A stretch of DNA of 64,000 nucleotides. Source: Coptis chinensis (taxonomy: Eukaryota; Streptophyta; Magnoliopsida; Ranunculales; Ranunculaceae). Shown piece after piece: positions 33,753 through 45,500 of this stretch. The stretch lies in contig CM027378.1 in the NCBI GenBank assembly GCA_015680905.1, forward strand, positions 82,365,501 to 82,429,500, in the 5' to 3' direction. The notes beneath the pieces were generated by a model. It saw only the letters and a program-made list of their open reading frames with translations. It was not told the DNA's origin and did no database searches. Positions within the stretch are counted from its first letter, which is position 1. Every line of letters begins with the position of its first letter. Made by a program: the position numbers and the translations under genes.

Positions 33753-34519
33753 CTAGTGAATTGAAAGTTTAAGTCGGATAACCCTATTACGTAACCTAGC
33801 ATGCACCTTCTTTTTCATTTTTGAACGAGTGGGTGTTCTAGTAAATAAGTGTGGAAAAGTGAATGGTTGTGGAGAATATGGTGGATATGGATAAGTTGTA
33901 GAATGACAGAATGTAACCAATGAGAATGTGGTTTTAGCACAAAACTCATTCATGGTGTGTGTAGGATTGTTTCAAGTCCGAAAATGAAGGTGTCAAACGC
34001 TTTTTTTGTTTCAAGTATTTGTTTACTAGGTGGATTTAAAAACTTATGAAGCACAGAAGAAACAAAAGGATCGAGTGCAAACTCGAGATTCCTTTGAAAC
34101 GGTGGAAGGAGGGAAGTCGAGGTGGATGTTGTGCAAAGTAGTTCTTGATATGGTGAATCATCACCTGCTCTAAGAAACTCATCGAATTGCTCATCTAGAT
34201 TGGTCATATCCTCGTTACTATGATAGTCCTCTACATCTTTGAGAAAGTCATCTATCTCATCCTCATCCGTAATATGTGTATCGACTAGTGTAGGGATGGA
34301 AATGTTGGAGTCTGAACTTCCAAAGGAAAGAAATTTGGGCATATGATTATCGGGGAACGTGTTGTTGAAATAATCTCGAAAGCAAAGCTCGATCATGCTA
34401 ACCTCTCCATCCATAGATCTAATCGGGTGCGTGGTTCTTTGTTTTAAAACATTGACTTCAAATGACAAGATGGCCAAAAGACATGGACATTGAACCATCG
34501 CGGAAATTAATGAGCGCAT
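33753..34519 (-). pseudogene. R2 family-specific ORF after gag/protease
   Basis: Acidic in the middle (DEDEIDDFLKDVEDYHSNED), then PPFQRNLEFALDPFVSSVLH, and basic at the end (ARLRNRVIRLKLSIH). F has the matching ORF at 54430-55139 (PFQRTIEFVLDLLISPMLHN, ARLDSRSIRLRSHS). It occupies the place where an autonomous Athila would have RT. The function is unknown. Fossil. Confidence 0.6.
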
Positions 34520-34777
34520 TGGCGGTTGTCGAAAAAGGGCCTTAAGATGATCGGGACAGAGTCGTTAATCCACTTCTCATATCGAGGATGACAAAATCAG
34601 CCGTTAACGGTGGTTTCGCCTATATTTAGCAATGGTATCACCCGGATATTTAACCGTGGCTTTTCGTTTCTTAGGTTGTGTTGTAACCGGTACCTCTACG
34701 GTGGTAGGCTCTTCAGTTTCTATTTCCGGTATCTAGTAAAATAAAGTGTGTAGGGCGGTGGGGTACCTATAGCATAG

Positions 34778-36422
34778 TTACTTTGTTATCAACCACTCGC
34801 TGCGGAGGAGAGTGGTGATGGCATTTAGCTCACCTACATTTTCATATTCATTACTAGTATTATTGGTTACCTCAAAGGCTGTATTTGTTATTTTAGGTAT
34901 TTCGTGACTTGGAAACACACCTTTGTGTTGGGCTTTATCTTGAGCCAACTGTTGGGTTAAATTATTAACGGATTGTAGAAATTTGTTGGTTAGATTGAGC
35001 CATGGTTTGGAAAAGTTTTGGCTCACTTGTATGAAGGTGTCAAGACGATCTAGTTGTGTGGGTGTAGTAGTCACGGGTGGTGTATTTCGAACTATTTCAC
35101 GCGGAATTATTTATGGGTGGATTTTGATAGTTATTATTTATCGGAACGATACCTCTATTAGCATTATAATTATTATAACTACCTTGACTTTGTGCTTGAC
35201 CTTGTCGAGGTTGCACTTGGTTGTTATAATTATTAAAATTACCGACCACCGCCCTTGACGCGTGGTGGAGCTTGGTTAAACCGTATGCGTTGGCCTAACA
35301 TATTGATTATTGTACCCTGGAGGTGTGACGTGTTGGTTATTTCTCCAACCGAAGTTGGGATTATTTCTCCAAAGGGCGTTAGGTTCACTATTAATGGAAC
35401 AAGCCTATTCATAGGCTATAGGACAGTGGGAGTCGGGATGCTCAAGGCTCCAACAGAAACTACATGGATTTGAATTTACGTTCATGACGGGGATAGGCTT
35501 TTGTTGTTGAGAAATGGCCTCTACCTTTTTAGTGAGTGATTCGATTAGAGTTTTAAGCTCGGGATCGTGTTTAATTTCAAACATACCGGGCGGCCTTAAT
35601 CTGTATTTGATGAACTAGCGGAGCGGTGGATATCGCCACTACCCCCGTTGTTATTTCGCTTTTAGTTTGATCCTCTAAAAATTTATAAGCCTCCGAGGCT
35701 CCTTTGCTTAAGAAACTACCCCCATTCATTATGTCTAGGACTTCTTTATGGTGGTGTAGAAGTCCTTTGAAAAAAGCACTAACTAACGGTCTTTCGCTAA
35801 GTTATGATGTGGACACTCTATAAGGAGATCGGTGAACGATTCCAAGCCTCAAAAAATGATTCATGAGGATTTTGTCGAAAGAAATGAATCTTGGAAAGCA
35901 TCTCATCCATCTTTAGGGGTGGGTAAAAATGTTCCATAAACAGCTGAACAAGTTTAGCCCACGAGTCCACAGAATTAAGCGCTTGGGCAGTTAACCAAGA
36001 CACCGCCTTATCGGCTAAGGTGAAAGGGATTACCCTTAGCTTAATTTGTTCCGCACCAACCGTAGGATGGTGGAATGTTGTTAAGACTTGTTCAATCCTA
36101 CGCATGTGCTGATAAGGTTTTTCATGGTCTAATCCATGAAAAATAGGTAACAAATTAAAAATATTTGGGGATTCGAAATCCCCAATCGGGTCCGCTAGAG
36201 AACGATGCAAGATTTAGGGCTATCGCTCAAGGCTTTGTAGAAGTCAGAGAGAGGAGTCTTTTCTTCGTCGGGCATTGTGTCAGGTGATGTGTGTGAAATA
36301 GTAGCTAGAGGTGTAGTGGGTGGTATACTAGATAGACTTGTTTGTTGACGTTGTTGGGTAATTACTATACGTTCGGTGTTTTTGTTCGGCGAGACCTTAA
36401 TCTCATACAAGGCTAAAACCAA
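34778..36422 (-). pseudogene. R2 gag remnant
   Basis: It matches F and R1 gag: TPLSDFYKALSDSPKSCIVL, FNLLPIFHGLDHEKPYQHMR, VIPFTLADKAVSWLTAQALN and HFYPPLKMDEMLSKIHFFRQ. The downstream part, to 34778, encodes polar sequence with TTTPTQLDRLDTFIQV and an Asn/Gln-rich segment. Gag forms the particle shell. Fossil, broken in several places. Confidence 0.82.
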
Positions 36423-36891
36423 ACTTAGCTAAACACATCAACACTCCAAATAATTCTGATATACTAGTATAAACCTCTAACAGGATATGCGAGGTGTGGA
36501 AGAAAGGAATACGATCGTCCTTGCTTCGCTTTATGAATAGCGCCTTGTTTACGGCGTGTTCGATTGTATATAACAAGTTAGAACACCGAAAAACTTGAAA
36601 TATCAAAGTTGAATCAAACCGTAGAATTCCTGAAAAATATATCTATCTTGGCGCGCAAGATAGAAGATAGTCGCTTTCGTGTTCCAATAACTTAGGGTGG
36701 GTCGCGCTCGTGTTCCAGGCTATAGGGCGCAGGTGCGCTCCTTATAGGCGCGATAGCGCTCAGTGTAATTTTGTCGCGGAATTTTTCAACGATGAAACGG
36801 AAAACCACAGTTGAATCAAACAAGGGTGGGTGGGTGAAATGGGACTTTAAGAAAAGTACTTACACTACGAAAACAATGCGAATGTGAAACT
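36423..36891 (-). other. R2 leader with GC-rich block
   Basis: No gene is seen. A GC-rich block at 36650-36775 contains GGGTCGCGCTCGTGTTCCAG, GGGCGCAGGTGCGCTCC and GGCGCGATAGCGCTCAG, shorter than in R1 but of the same kind. It lies between primer site and gag. Confidence 0.65.
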
Positions 36892-36909
36892 AAGATGGCA
36901 GCGGCGCCA
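36892..36909 (-). other. R2 primer-binding site (tRNA-Asp-like)
   Basis: The minus strand reads TGGCGCCGCTGCCATCTT two bases after the LTR end at 36912, as in R1. It matches tRNA-Asp for 12 of the first 13 bases. Confidence 0.75.
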
Positions 36910-36911
36910 TT

Positions 36912-38389
36912 TGATAAAACATAAAATTATATAGTTTACCTACGAAATGAACGATGAACTCAAAACGTAAGTAAACTAAAACTTTCTTATGTGCCTATAT
37001 GTTTATCAAAGTTTCTACTCTCAATCCTATGAGATATAGTGGAGTAGAGTGATTCGTTCCACTCCTAGTCCTTCCGCATGCTGTGTTCTCTACGTATAAG
37101 TATTCTTAACTCTAAAGTCTAATGAGAGATTTACGAAGTGGTAACTAGACTACGATGCAACTACCCACAAGATGCAACTAGTCGATTATCAGAACAACTA
37201 TGGGAATGCTACGTTGATTCTATGATAAGGAGTTAGAGGGGGATTGATTCCACCTTAACTCGACTTAATCCTACTAACGACGAATCGTCGTAATCTAATC
37301 CCTAATTACACATGGCATTCCTACCAATTCATAACTAGCATGTGAACGATTAAACCCATTCTCATGGTGAACTAATCGTTTCTAGAGTGGAAAGAAATTT
37401 ACGACGACTCTACGATAATCGGAATCAAGCTTTCATCAAGGCTTCTCAACCCCCTCTAATGGAGGTTTAGCCGAGAATCATTACGCAATCATTTCCGATT
37501 AAATTAAAACTAAACATAATATAAAGAATTGAAATTTACTAATCTAATTTAAACAATAATTAAAATCTAATTAATAACTAAGAATTGAATAACAAGTAAT
37601 AAATGAAATCAGATCTAACACAATGTAACTGATAAGAATCGAAATTGACAAAAATAACTATTCTTATTTATCTAATCAATCAAGAACAATGATTCAAAGA
37701 CTTAATCTAAAACAAGAATTGAAAATGGAACTTAAACTTAATTACTCTACTGAAAACTAGATCTAGAATTCTATATAGTTTTAGGTCTAACTAGCTACCT
37801 TAACTATCTACCCTATCTACCATTAACAAAGAGCTAAGCTTTGGTTTTTATACTTTCAGATCCAAAAATCGTGCATGGGCTTGGAGCCACATTTTGGGCC
37901 AGAGAATCAGGCCCAAAACCCAATTCTTTCAGTCCAAAAAGGCCTCTTCAGCTGCAGTTGGCTTCAACAGACTTTTCGTCCACTTTTGCTCCTCTGATTG
38001 GATCAAGGCTTAGACCATTGGAAAGCTCTTCCCGAGCCGGTCGTTTTGACATAAGGTAGGCCCTATTCCGAGGTCTGAGTCCAAAGATACGGCCTTCGGA
38101 AGTTCTGCTGACTTGTGTGCTGTTTCTCTCCGCGTCGACTTTTTAGCTTTTGACCGGGCTTTAGAAAGGCTTTGTCTTCTTGAAACTTGGCCTTTAATCA
38201 CGGAACTCTTTAGTAACCGACCTTTGCTCCTTTATCTCGCTAAAGTGGCACATTTCTGCACATAATGGACTTTGAAGCCTGAAATGCATAAAAACACGTA
38301 ATCAGTGTTAACTCTTAATTATTACTCACATAATTGGTCTAATAGTATGACTGTTACAGGGTTAAAACTACAGTTTTGGGCTCTTATCA
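36912..38389 (-). repeat. R2 5' LTR
   Basis: 1478 bp, minus strand, start TGATAAGAGCCC at 38389. It pairs with 13684-15200 at about 97-98% by hand count. The duplication GTACG follows at 38390. Confidence 0.92.
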
Positions 38390-38394
38390 GTACG

Positions 38395-38690
38395 CTTGCC
38401 CAGTTTGTAGTGAAGGGATAGAGTCGAAATGGTTAACAAATGGGAAGAAATTTTCTTACATGGGGTGTAGGAAATTTCTTAAAAACAAAAACCATCCTTT
38501 TAGAACACAGAAATCCCAATTTAATAGGAAGGAAGAACATGGAGAGCATCCTCGTCGTTTGGTTGGTTCAGTAGTGAAGCAGAAAATGAGCAAAATTCCT
38601 TATGTATACGGTAAGGTGAATGGTAAAAAGAGGATGAGGGGTTCAAACGAGGTTAAGTTGACTGTTGGTTGAAGGATTCCATCTTCTTTA
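38395..38690 (+). pseudogene. CACTA TNP2-type transposase, third segment
   Basis: The transposase resumes inside the duplicated GTACG: YACPVCSEGIESKW, MGCRKFLKNKNHPFR, FNRKEEHGEHPRRLVGS and KIPYVYGKVNGKKR. These are the TNP2 blocks between the catalytic parts, including the CPVC pair, the HRRFLPxxHPYR-like motif and the GK(x)EHG-like motif. The frame closes shortly after VKLTVG at 38672; IPSSLNW follows. Confidence 0.85.
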
Positions 38691-38699
38691 AATTGGATT

Positions 38700-39135
38700 A
38701 CTAGGAGGTATTTATTACCCTTTATTTTCAATGTTCTATGTAATAGCACTATAAATCATTGTTGACCACATCCATAAACTTCTTCTTACTGCCACCATAT
38801 CCTTGAACTTCTTCCTGTTTTTAGGCTTTTTCTTGTTGCCGGTACCATCCTTAGACTTCTTGCTGCCATTAAAAAAAGAAAATATCACCTTCCCTTTGGA
38901 TTTTCTGGTAGTACCTCCATATCCATTTCCTTATTCTTGGCCTCACCCATTGGCAGTTGATCAGACTTGTAGGTCTTTAGGGTAGCAATGCCAAGTCTCT
39001 ATCTTTAGGCCTCACCCTTCTTGTTTCTATATTATGCTCTTTTGATATTAAAGTAAATGGTTGCAGCAAGACTAGTTGACCAATTTTTTATCTCAAGCAT
39101 GTCCTGCTACTAGTTACTAGTATTGTAATTATATT
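38700..39135. other. Intron or insertion within the CACTA transposase
   Basis: This 430-bp stretch interrupts the transposase between the GKxNG block and the DEMHVEKNVAD block. On the minus strand about 38770-38880 is open and very lysine-rich (GSKKSKDGTGNKKKPKNRKK). I do not recognise it; it may be another captured fragment. Confidence 0.4.
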
Positions 39136-40140
39136 TTGCATATACTAATACTCTTCTCACATTTACTACAACATCTTCCTATTCCACATAATGTAGACGA
39201 GATGCACGTTGAAAAAAATGTTGCAGATAATCTCTTCTCTTTAATCATGAACACTAGTAAGTCGAAGGATGGTATGGCAGCACGTAAAGATCTGAAGGCT
39301 ATGAAGATCAAAAAGAAGTTGTGGCCTGTGAAAATTAATGGGAGGTTATCGTATGCTAAGGCTCCTTATTGTCTTTCCCATTCAGAGAGGTCCTTGATTT
39401 GTAGAACTTTGCACCAATTGAAGGTTCCAATCGGATATAGTGCAAATTGGAAACATAATGTGAACTTGGATGATTTTCAATTGAAGAGTCTAAAGTCACA
39501 TGATTATTACATCCTATTACAGCACCTATTGCCGGTGTTGTTGATGCATGTGTTCAAGAAACATAAGCCGTTGCGTGCAGCTATTCGATAATTTTCTTTG
39601 TTCTTTAATGTCTTGTGTTTGAAGGTTATTTGTCGTGCTGAACTTGAAAAATGGGACAGCGTGTTGTGGAGTCACTATGTGTGTTTGAAAAGTATTTCCT
39701 GCCATCTTTTTTTCTGTCCATGACACACCTTGTTTTGCATTTGGAGGAAGAGGCTCAAATTTGCGGACCAGTTAGATATCGTTGGATGTATCCATTTGAG
39801 AGGTCAGTGTTACTTCTGAAACTAATTATGTTATTCATTAGTTTTTTGTGTATATTTATATTGATTAATTACACACCATAGGATGATGAAAACATACAAA
39901 ATCGTATGTAGGGAACCCAAAATTTCCAGAAGGGTGTATTGCTGAACAATACCTTATGGATGAAGCAATGAAATACTGCATGGAATATATCCCGTCAAGC
40001 AAAAGAGAAATACATAAGCAAGAAGAAAAGGCTGCCTTGGATGATAAAACTGAGTGTGGCTACCCTATTGATAAAAAGGGGAAGGACTACTTGCTTCCGA
40101 GTTTGCAATACCAGCAAGCACGCAAATGGGTTTTGAGCAA
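39136..40140 (+). pseudogene. CACTA TNP2-type transposase, C-terminal part with DUF4218
   Basis: Conserved blocks in order: NVDEMHVEKNVADNLFSLIM, KDGMAARKDLKAM, KLWPVKIN, PYCLSHSE, FCRALHQLKVP-like ICRTLHQLKVPIGYSANWK, and SHDYYILLQHLLPVLL. Then DUF4218: CLFEKYFLPSFFLSMTHLVL, EEAQICGPVRYRWMYPFER and EYIPSSKREIHKQEE. The frame changes near 39590 and again near 39810-39960, so the copy is decayed. It ends ARKWVLSK at a splice donor (40141). Confidence 0.85.
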
Positions 40141-40249
40141 GTAAAAATGTTGAGTGGGAAAGGTAAAATTAGATACCGCCTGCGTTCAGTTTCATTTATT
40201 ATGTCTCTCTACATTTTTAATAATAAATGTACATTGTTTACAATTATAG

Positions 40250-40955
40250 GAAGTACGAGACATACCTCCAAAGCTTCAAATCTAGGGGTAAAAGTCGTAG
40301 GGTCATTGCATCATCAGAAAAGGAGATGGAGTATATTCCTTGGCTAAGGAAACAACTTGAGAAAGAAAAAGAGTCTAAATTCAAGATGCTTGCTGATGGG
40401 CCATCCTTTATTGCAAAGTCATATAATTCCTACGCAATAAATGGATATGTTTTTTGTACGTATGATTCAAAAGCAAACTCAACAACCCAAAATAGTGGTG
40501 TCTCAATGAAGGCTTTTACTAATTTCAGAGCAAGTGCGAAAGACAAAAATTTAGTGGAAGATGAAGCCACTTATTATGGAATCATTAGGCAGATATTTGT
40601 GCTAGATTACCATAAGTTTAAACAAGTAGTGTTCCTTTGTGATTGGGTGCGTATTGAAGATAAAAGAAATGGATGCGTTGTTGATCCAGATACAAATCTG
40701 GTATATGTTAATTTGAGAAGGTGCCAAAGAAATACGAATGAGGATGATGAACCATTCATTCTTGCTTCTGAAGCCCCTCAAGTTTTCTATTGCAAGGATC
40801 TTAGTAGAGATAATTGGCATGTCATCTTGCATGCTCCTAAGAGATTGAACCATGATGTGGATGTTTATGAAGACCCCTTAGTCTTTGAAGCAATGGAAAA
40901 CTCAGATGGTTTAGCATCTGCTTTAATGGGTGATATTGAAGGTGTTGAAGTTTAG
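40250..40955 (+). pseudogene. CACTA transposase last exon, DUF4216 domain
   Basis: After an intron (40141-40249, TATAG acceptor) the exon reads KYETYLQSFKSRGKSRRVIA, EYIPWLRKQLEKEKESKFK, then DUF4216: NGYVFCTYDSKANSTTQNSG, ATYYGIIRQIFVLDYHKFKQ, FLCDWVRIEDKRNGC and FILASEAPQVFYCKDLSRDN WHVIL-type ending. It stops at 40955 after a short acidic tail (DIEGVEV). This exon is uninterrupted and unusually well preserved against the upstream segments. DUF4218 and DUF4216 are standard tail domains of plant TNP2 proteins; their exact role is unknown. Confidence 0.9.
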
Positions 40956-41649
40956 TGGATAGTAAAGCGAAATCAGATTAGTGCACACAATTGTAACTCT
41001 TTTTTGGCATGTGTCTGCTGATTTGGATATTGCATTTATTTTTTTTATTTTGTGTCTACTGATTTGGTGTGTCTGCTGATTTGGTGTGACACTTATATAT
41101 TGCATTTTATTTCTATTTTGCGTAAGTCGAGCTTTTTGAATATATCTAATCTTGAATGGTATGATGTTCTTGATTGAAATCAGTTTGCGTTTGGTGAATT
41201 CATTACTTACATTATGTCTAGAATTTGGCGAACTCATTATTTAGATTTGAATCAGTTATGTCGCAAACCAGATCTGATCAACCTAGTGACTATCAACTTG
41301 ACTATGAACCTAGTGACTCTGAAGAAATCGAGGAACAACATACAGGTGACTTTATGATATTGATTTTTTTCATAAATGTTTAGTTGTTATTGCTTTTGCT
41401 TTGTTGTGTAATCTAATATATCGAAATCTTTAGGTCCAAAGAAGCAAGTTCGGTTCAATTATAATGAGCTACCTGTTGGTCCTGGTTCTACTTAATTTGT
41501 CACCTTTATAGGCAAAATGGCTAGAATGTATTGTGCACCCACTTACGCTGACTAGCCTATTGTGCCAGAGGATATCAAGAAACACGTTTTTAAGAGAGTA
41601 ACAGTAAGTACATTATACTTTTATTTTATTTTTATTTTTTTCCCCTCTA

Positions 41650-42240
41650 AGTACATTTCTAAACACATTCTTCTTTGTGTTGAATGCATCTATTGCCAAG
41701 GAATCAGTTTATACTATAATTTCCTTGCTGCCATGTCTCAATGCTATGCCCATACCATGTGCCACTGCTCGCAGTTCAACTGACGAGCCATTGTTGGCTG
41801 CTATAACCTCACCTGTGTCATTGTGTAGTGCTGCAGTCCATCCCCCCACTAATCCTTGTAACGTCCCATTAGTGTTTAGATTTTGAACCTCTATTTCTCT
41901 CTTTTCCCACTTACTGACCTTTATTTCCTTCTGCTTAGACTGATCCTCTAATTTCCAAGTTTCATTGAACTGTTTTGCTTCGGGCCTTTGATCCATTGTG
42001 ATGTTCATTGCCCAGTACATGGATCCATTCCATATATACCAGTCGTGGGCCATCTTGTGTACTCCCTTTGACCGTTATATCAGCCCATCCAGTGTACCTT
42101 CCCCTTACTCTGTTGTACTTCCTTTTGCTTGACATATACATCAGTGCTTTTATTAATGCTTTTATTTGTGGTTTTTTGTATCCAGACTTTGTTCTCATTG
42201 TCACTCTCCACCTTACCCACTGCCTCTTGTAATTCTAACT
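41650..42240 (-). pseudogene. Antisense RNase H-like fragment in intron 2
   Basis: The open frame 42053-41709 ends with NTNGTLQGLVGGWTAALHND, TGEVIAAN, ELRAVAHGMGIAL and GSKEIIV. This matches the start of the plant RNase H-like domain (RVT_3 type) found in LINE ORF2 and related host sequences: a central acidic start, GGW..LHNDTGEV, and the AVAHGMxIAL helix. It lies in reverse to the CACTA gene. The source, LINE or captured host sequence, is not decided. Confidence 0.5.
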
Positions 42241-43919
42241 GTCAGTTCACTGTTGAAAATTTGAAGTGTTGGTTTTAGCATTTAGTCTTAGCAATTTGTA
42301 ATATCACGCACCTGAAAATTCTAAGTGTTTCTATCTGTTTTTGCCTAATTTCAAGAGTTTAGTCCTCTCTTTTGTTAACAAGTTTTAAGCCATTTTATCT
42401 TTTCTTGTTTTATATTGAAGGATGTTTATGATCTTTCACCTACTCGCCGAGTTGGTGTTTTGCTAAAGGCCAACATATCTTGGAAAAATTGGAAACACAG
42501 ACTTCGCAAGGTTTATGATATTCAACCAATTCTAAGCGTATGGAAAACATACCAAAGCGTACAAAAAAAGAAGATTGGGAAAGCTTTATAGAAATTTGCT
42601 CGACTGATGAAGAGAAAATTAAGCGAGAAAAGGGCAAATTATCTAGAGAGCACATGAAGTTACCACACACATTTGGTAAATTTGGATGTGCTAGAATCGA
42701 AGAGGAACTGGTATTTTCTATTGTTACTAACAACTTATGGATTTACCAAAATATTGTTATATGCTTAAGAGTTTGTTTTCTTTTTAGATTAAGGAAATCC
42801 CAGATGGTACAGTCACAAGAACGCATGTGTTTGTGGCCACACATACAAGTAAGGACGGATCATGTCCTTTTCTTGAATTGAGACCAAGTCTGGTAATTGG
42901 AATTCTTATTCTTTTATTGTTCTTTAACTTTAGCTCTTAATTTCATGGTGGAAAAATTTGTGTGTATATGACTATAAATTTTGTTTCTAGAATGAAATCA
43001 AGCGGCTTGTGAGCCTTGACCCCTACTTGGGAGAGAAAGATTTGGATAATGATCCTGTGGCAAAGGTATATATATTTTGATAATGGTTATGTTAAAGCAG
43101 GCATATATCTAGTATACTCTGAAACTTTTCAGTGGATGTATGTGTTAAATGTCGTCCTTTGTTGAATGTAATCATTTTGTCTTATGGTTAGGTCATTGGT
43201 CGTGATAGCAAGGGTCGCGTTCGAGGACTAGGAACTCATGTTACAAAGACTGTTGTACATGCCTCCGCTCCTTACATCAAAATTGTTGAAGAAGAAAGGA
43301 GAAAACGTGAAAGTACAGATGAAAATGTCAAACTAGTGATGCAACGTCTTGATGAAGAGACGAGGGCACGTAAAATTCTTGCTGAAAAGTTAGAGGGTTA
43401 TGCACCAAAGTTCGAAAATACTTCTCCACAGGTAATGAAAGATGACTTAGTGCAACATTTCTTTATATATGTAGTAATGTATATCATGCTATATATAGCC
43501 TACACGATTTTAGTATAGAGTCAGCAAAGCTGATCTCAACACTACTATGTGTTTCTTCTATTGTTTATATTATGTCTCGTATTGAAGAAGAAATAATACT
43601 ATTATATGTTTGGAGTTTGGACTATCGACTAGGTTTTATTGTTTAGAAAATGGAAATAGAATATTTGGTGGGTGCACACATGAATAATACATTGTGCTAT
43701 GTGGTAGTTCTTGCTGAATTAGTTATGCTCAGTCATGTTTTGACATCCTTCAAGTTCCTTTAACTTGTTCAGTCTATTATATCTGCTCCAAATTTAGTTA
43801 ACTTGTGTGGAGGTATTAGTCATAAATCATTAGTGATATGGCTGTGATCCGATTCTTTGGAACAAACTTATCAATGGTCTATCTTGAATCCAAACTTATC
43901 AATGTTTATATCTCTGGCC

Positions 43920-44100
43920 TGCAACTAGGTGCTTTCCCAAGCCTTACATCTATCCTCAATTCTTCTGAGACCCGTTTATCATGTAAGGTATTGACTGCAA
44001 TACCTTTGGAAATGTAGGCAGTAGTGCGTACACCTGATTCCACATAGTTGGAACTGCTACTGCTAGTTTTTGAAAACCTAGTGTTGTTAGTATAAAAGCA
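43920..44100 (-). pseudogene. Captured gene fragment (Ser-rich start), unknown
   Basis: The minus strand is open over this stretch and reads KTSSSSSNYVESGVRTTAYI, then GIAVNTLHDKRVSEELRIDV. It looks like host coding sequence with ordinary codon use. I cannot name the family. It lies in the same orientation as the other antisense captured pieces. Confidence 0.3.
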
Positions 44101-44227
44101 GTAAATATCACCTTGAATTGCCCTCTCAGACCTAGTTGGAGACTTGTCTTTGTCCCTTTGTTGCTCTTATTAGTATTCTTCCATGTGTGTCTGTTCTGTG
44201 TCGTCTCCTTGGGCAGCCTTCTATGAT

Positions 44228-44330
44228 TAATGTGTCTGATAAAGCTAAGCTTTTTCGTGAAGCGACATAACTTCTTTATGAAATGAGAGAAGCTGGTGTT
44301 GTTCCCGATACTGTTAGTTATCTCCTCCTA
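44228..44330 (+). pseudogene. Possible PPR-repeat fragment
   Basis: The plus strand reads SDKAKLFREAT, a stop, then LLYEMREAGVVPDTVSYLLL. The second half matches the end of a pentatricopeptide repeat (LxxEMxxxGxxPDxxSY). It is too short to be more than a suggestion; PPR proteins bind organelle RNA. Confidence 0.3.
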
Positions 44331-44639
44331 AGCCTAAAAACTATTATTCTCAACATTCCTCATCAGCTTCAAGAAGCGCAACCCACCTCTGGAAATATTA
44401 ATTTCTCTATTTTTTTTTTTCTTTTTAAGTTATAATAAGTTTCATAGGAAATATCTGTCAGTCATGGCAGTCATAACTTTTTCTTGAACAGTTGTGAAAA
44501 ATCTCCCAACATTTCGCGTATGTACCTGGTCTTTTGTCTTTGATACTTCAAAAACATCACTCCTGGAAAGAGTTTAGTGATGCCAGAAGTGGCTACCTCA
44601 ACTTCATTTAACACAGATGTTTTTACGTTCAAGTCTTTT

Positions 44640-45500
44640 TTTTAGAAGCTTCCCCTGTTGGGTCTACAATCTTTAGCAAGTAAAGAATCCTGTCCAACTC
44701 AGACTGGAGAGAGGACAAGTCCTGCTGAAGTTGCATTGTTGAATCAAGTACTGAAAAAATAACAAAACAACACAGAAAAGCATTAGCATGTTGATTCAGC
44801 AGTCAAACTAGAGAATTACCACCTGTAGATGTTGACGAATTTATTCCAAAGCCAGAACTTGAACCAAAGATATTAGCAGCAAGGGTAGCAGAACCACCCA
44901 TATAGGAATGGTCCGAAGTTCTCGTGCTCTGTGTGTCCAGCAGCTTCTACTTCAGCACTGCCTTTATCTTCCTTGAGTACCTGTGGTGTGGCCACTTGAG
45001 TTTGCACTCCCTGGTTAGTCAGGTTCGAAACCTTATTGAGTTCTTGCGTTACTCCTGGAAGGATGACCTCATTCCCGATAGTTATCGGAATCATTCCCTT
45101 GGCGGCAGCAGCGCAACCTTGCTTGACCGCTATAACTTTCTTGACTTCTGATGAACCAGATGCTTTCTTCTCACCCGATGAACCTGATGTTGCTAGTTTC
45201 AGGTTCTGCTCATCCCTGATTACGATCGTCTGTGTCATTTCTTTTGCATCAGTAGAACAACCTTGTTGAACAGTTAAAACTTCTTCCACTTCTGAATCTA
45301 CGGCCTTCAGAGCTTCTTCCACTTCTGAAGAATCTACTACCTTCTGCTCACCCCCTTATCTTCATAATTTAAGACAAGATCCAACTTCTATTAGATCAGC
45401 CTTCGTGGTTTGCCCAATTAGCAAGTAAAGAATCCTGTCCAACTCAGACTGGAGAGAGGACAAGTCCTGCTGAAATAGCACTTAGAGAGATCTTCTTTAG
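44640..45500 (-). pseudogene. Captured coiled-coil gene fragment with duplicated exon
   Basis: Two near-identical ~60-bp blocks (44677-44740 and 45419-45481) on the minus strand encode QQDLSSLQSELDRILYLL. Between them the frame 45322-44873 encodes an acidic, repetitive protein part (EVEEALKAVDSEVEEVLTVQ; QQGCSTDAKEM and KQGCAAAAKGM). The SLQSELDRILYLL heptad is reminiscent of the coiled coil of plant kanadaptin-like FHA proteins, from memory and tentative. The duplicated block suggests either a source gene with two similar exons or a duplication after capture. Confidence 0.4.

Larger units (their letters stand above)
13684..38389 (-). mobile_element. R2: Athila-like Ty3 LTR retrotransposon containing a pararetrovirus
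   Basis: Two LTRs (13684-15200 and 36912-38389) in the same minus orientation are flanked by a perfect 5-bp duplication GTACG (13679-13683 and 38390-38394). Reading leftwards: 5' LTR, primer site 36909-36892, GC-rich leader, gag (36422-34778), a family-specific ORF (34519-33753), then the viral insertion (about 33.1-20.8 kb), an Athila-type 3' ORF (20023-17040), and a polypurine tract beside the 3' LTR. No RT or integrase of Ty3 type is seen. LTR divergence by eye is about 2-3%, suggesting about 1-2 million years. Without the virus it is about 12 kb. Fossil, broken in several places. Confidence 0.92.
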
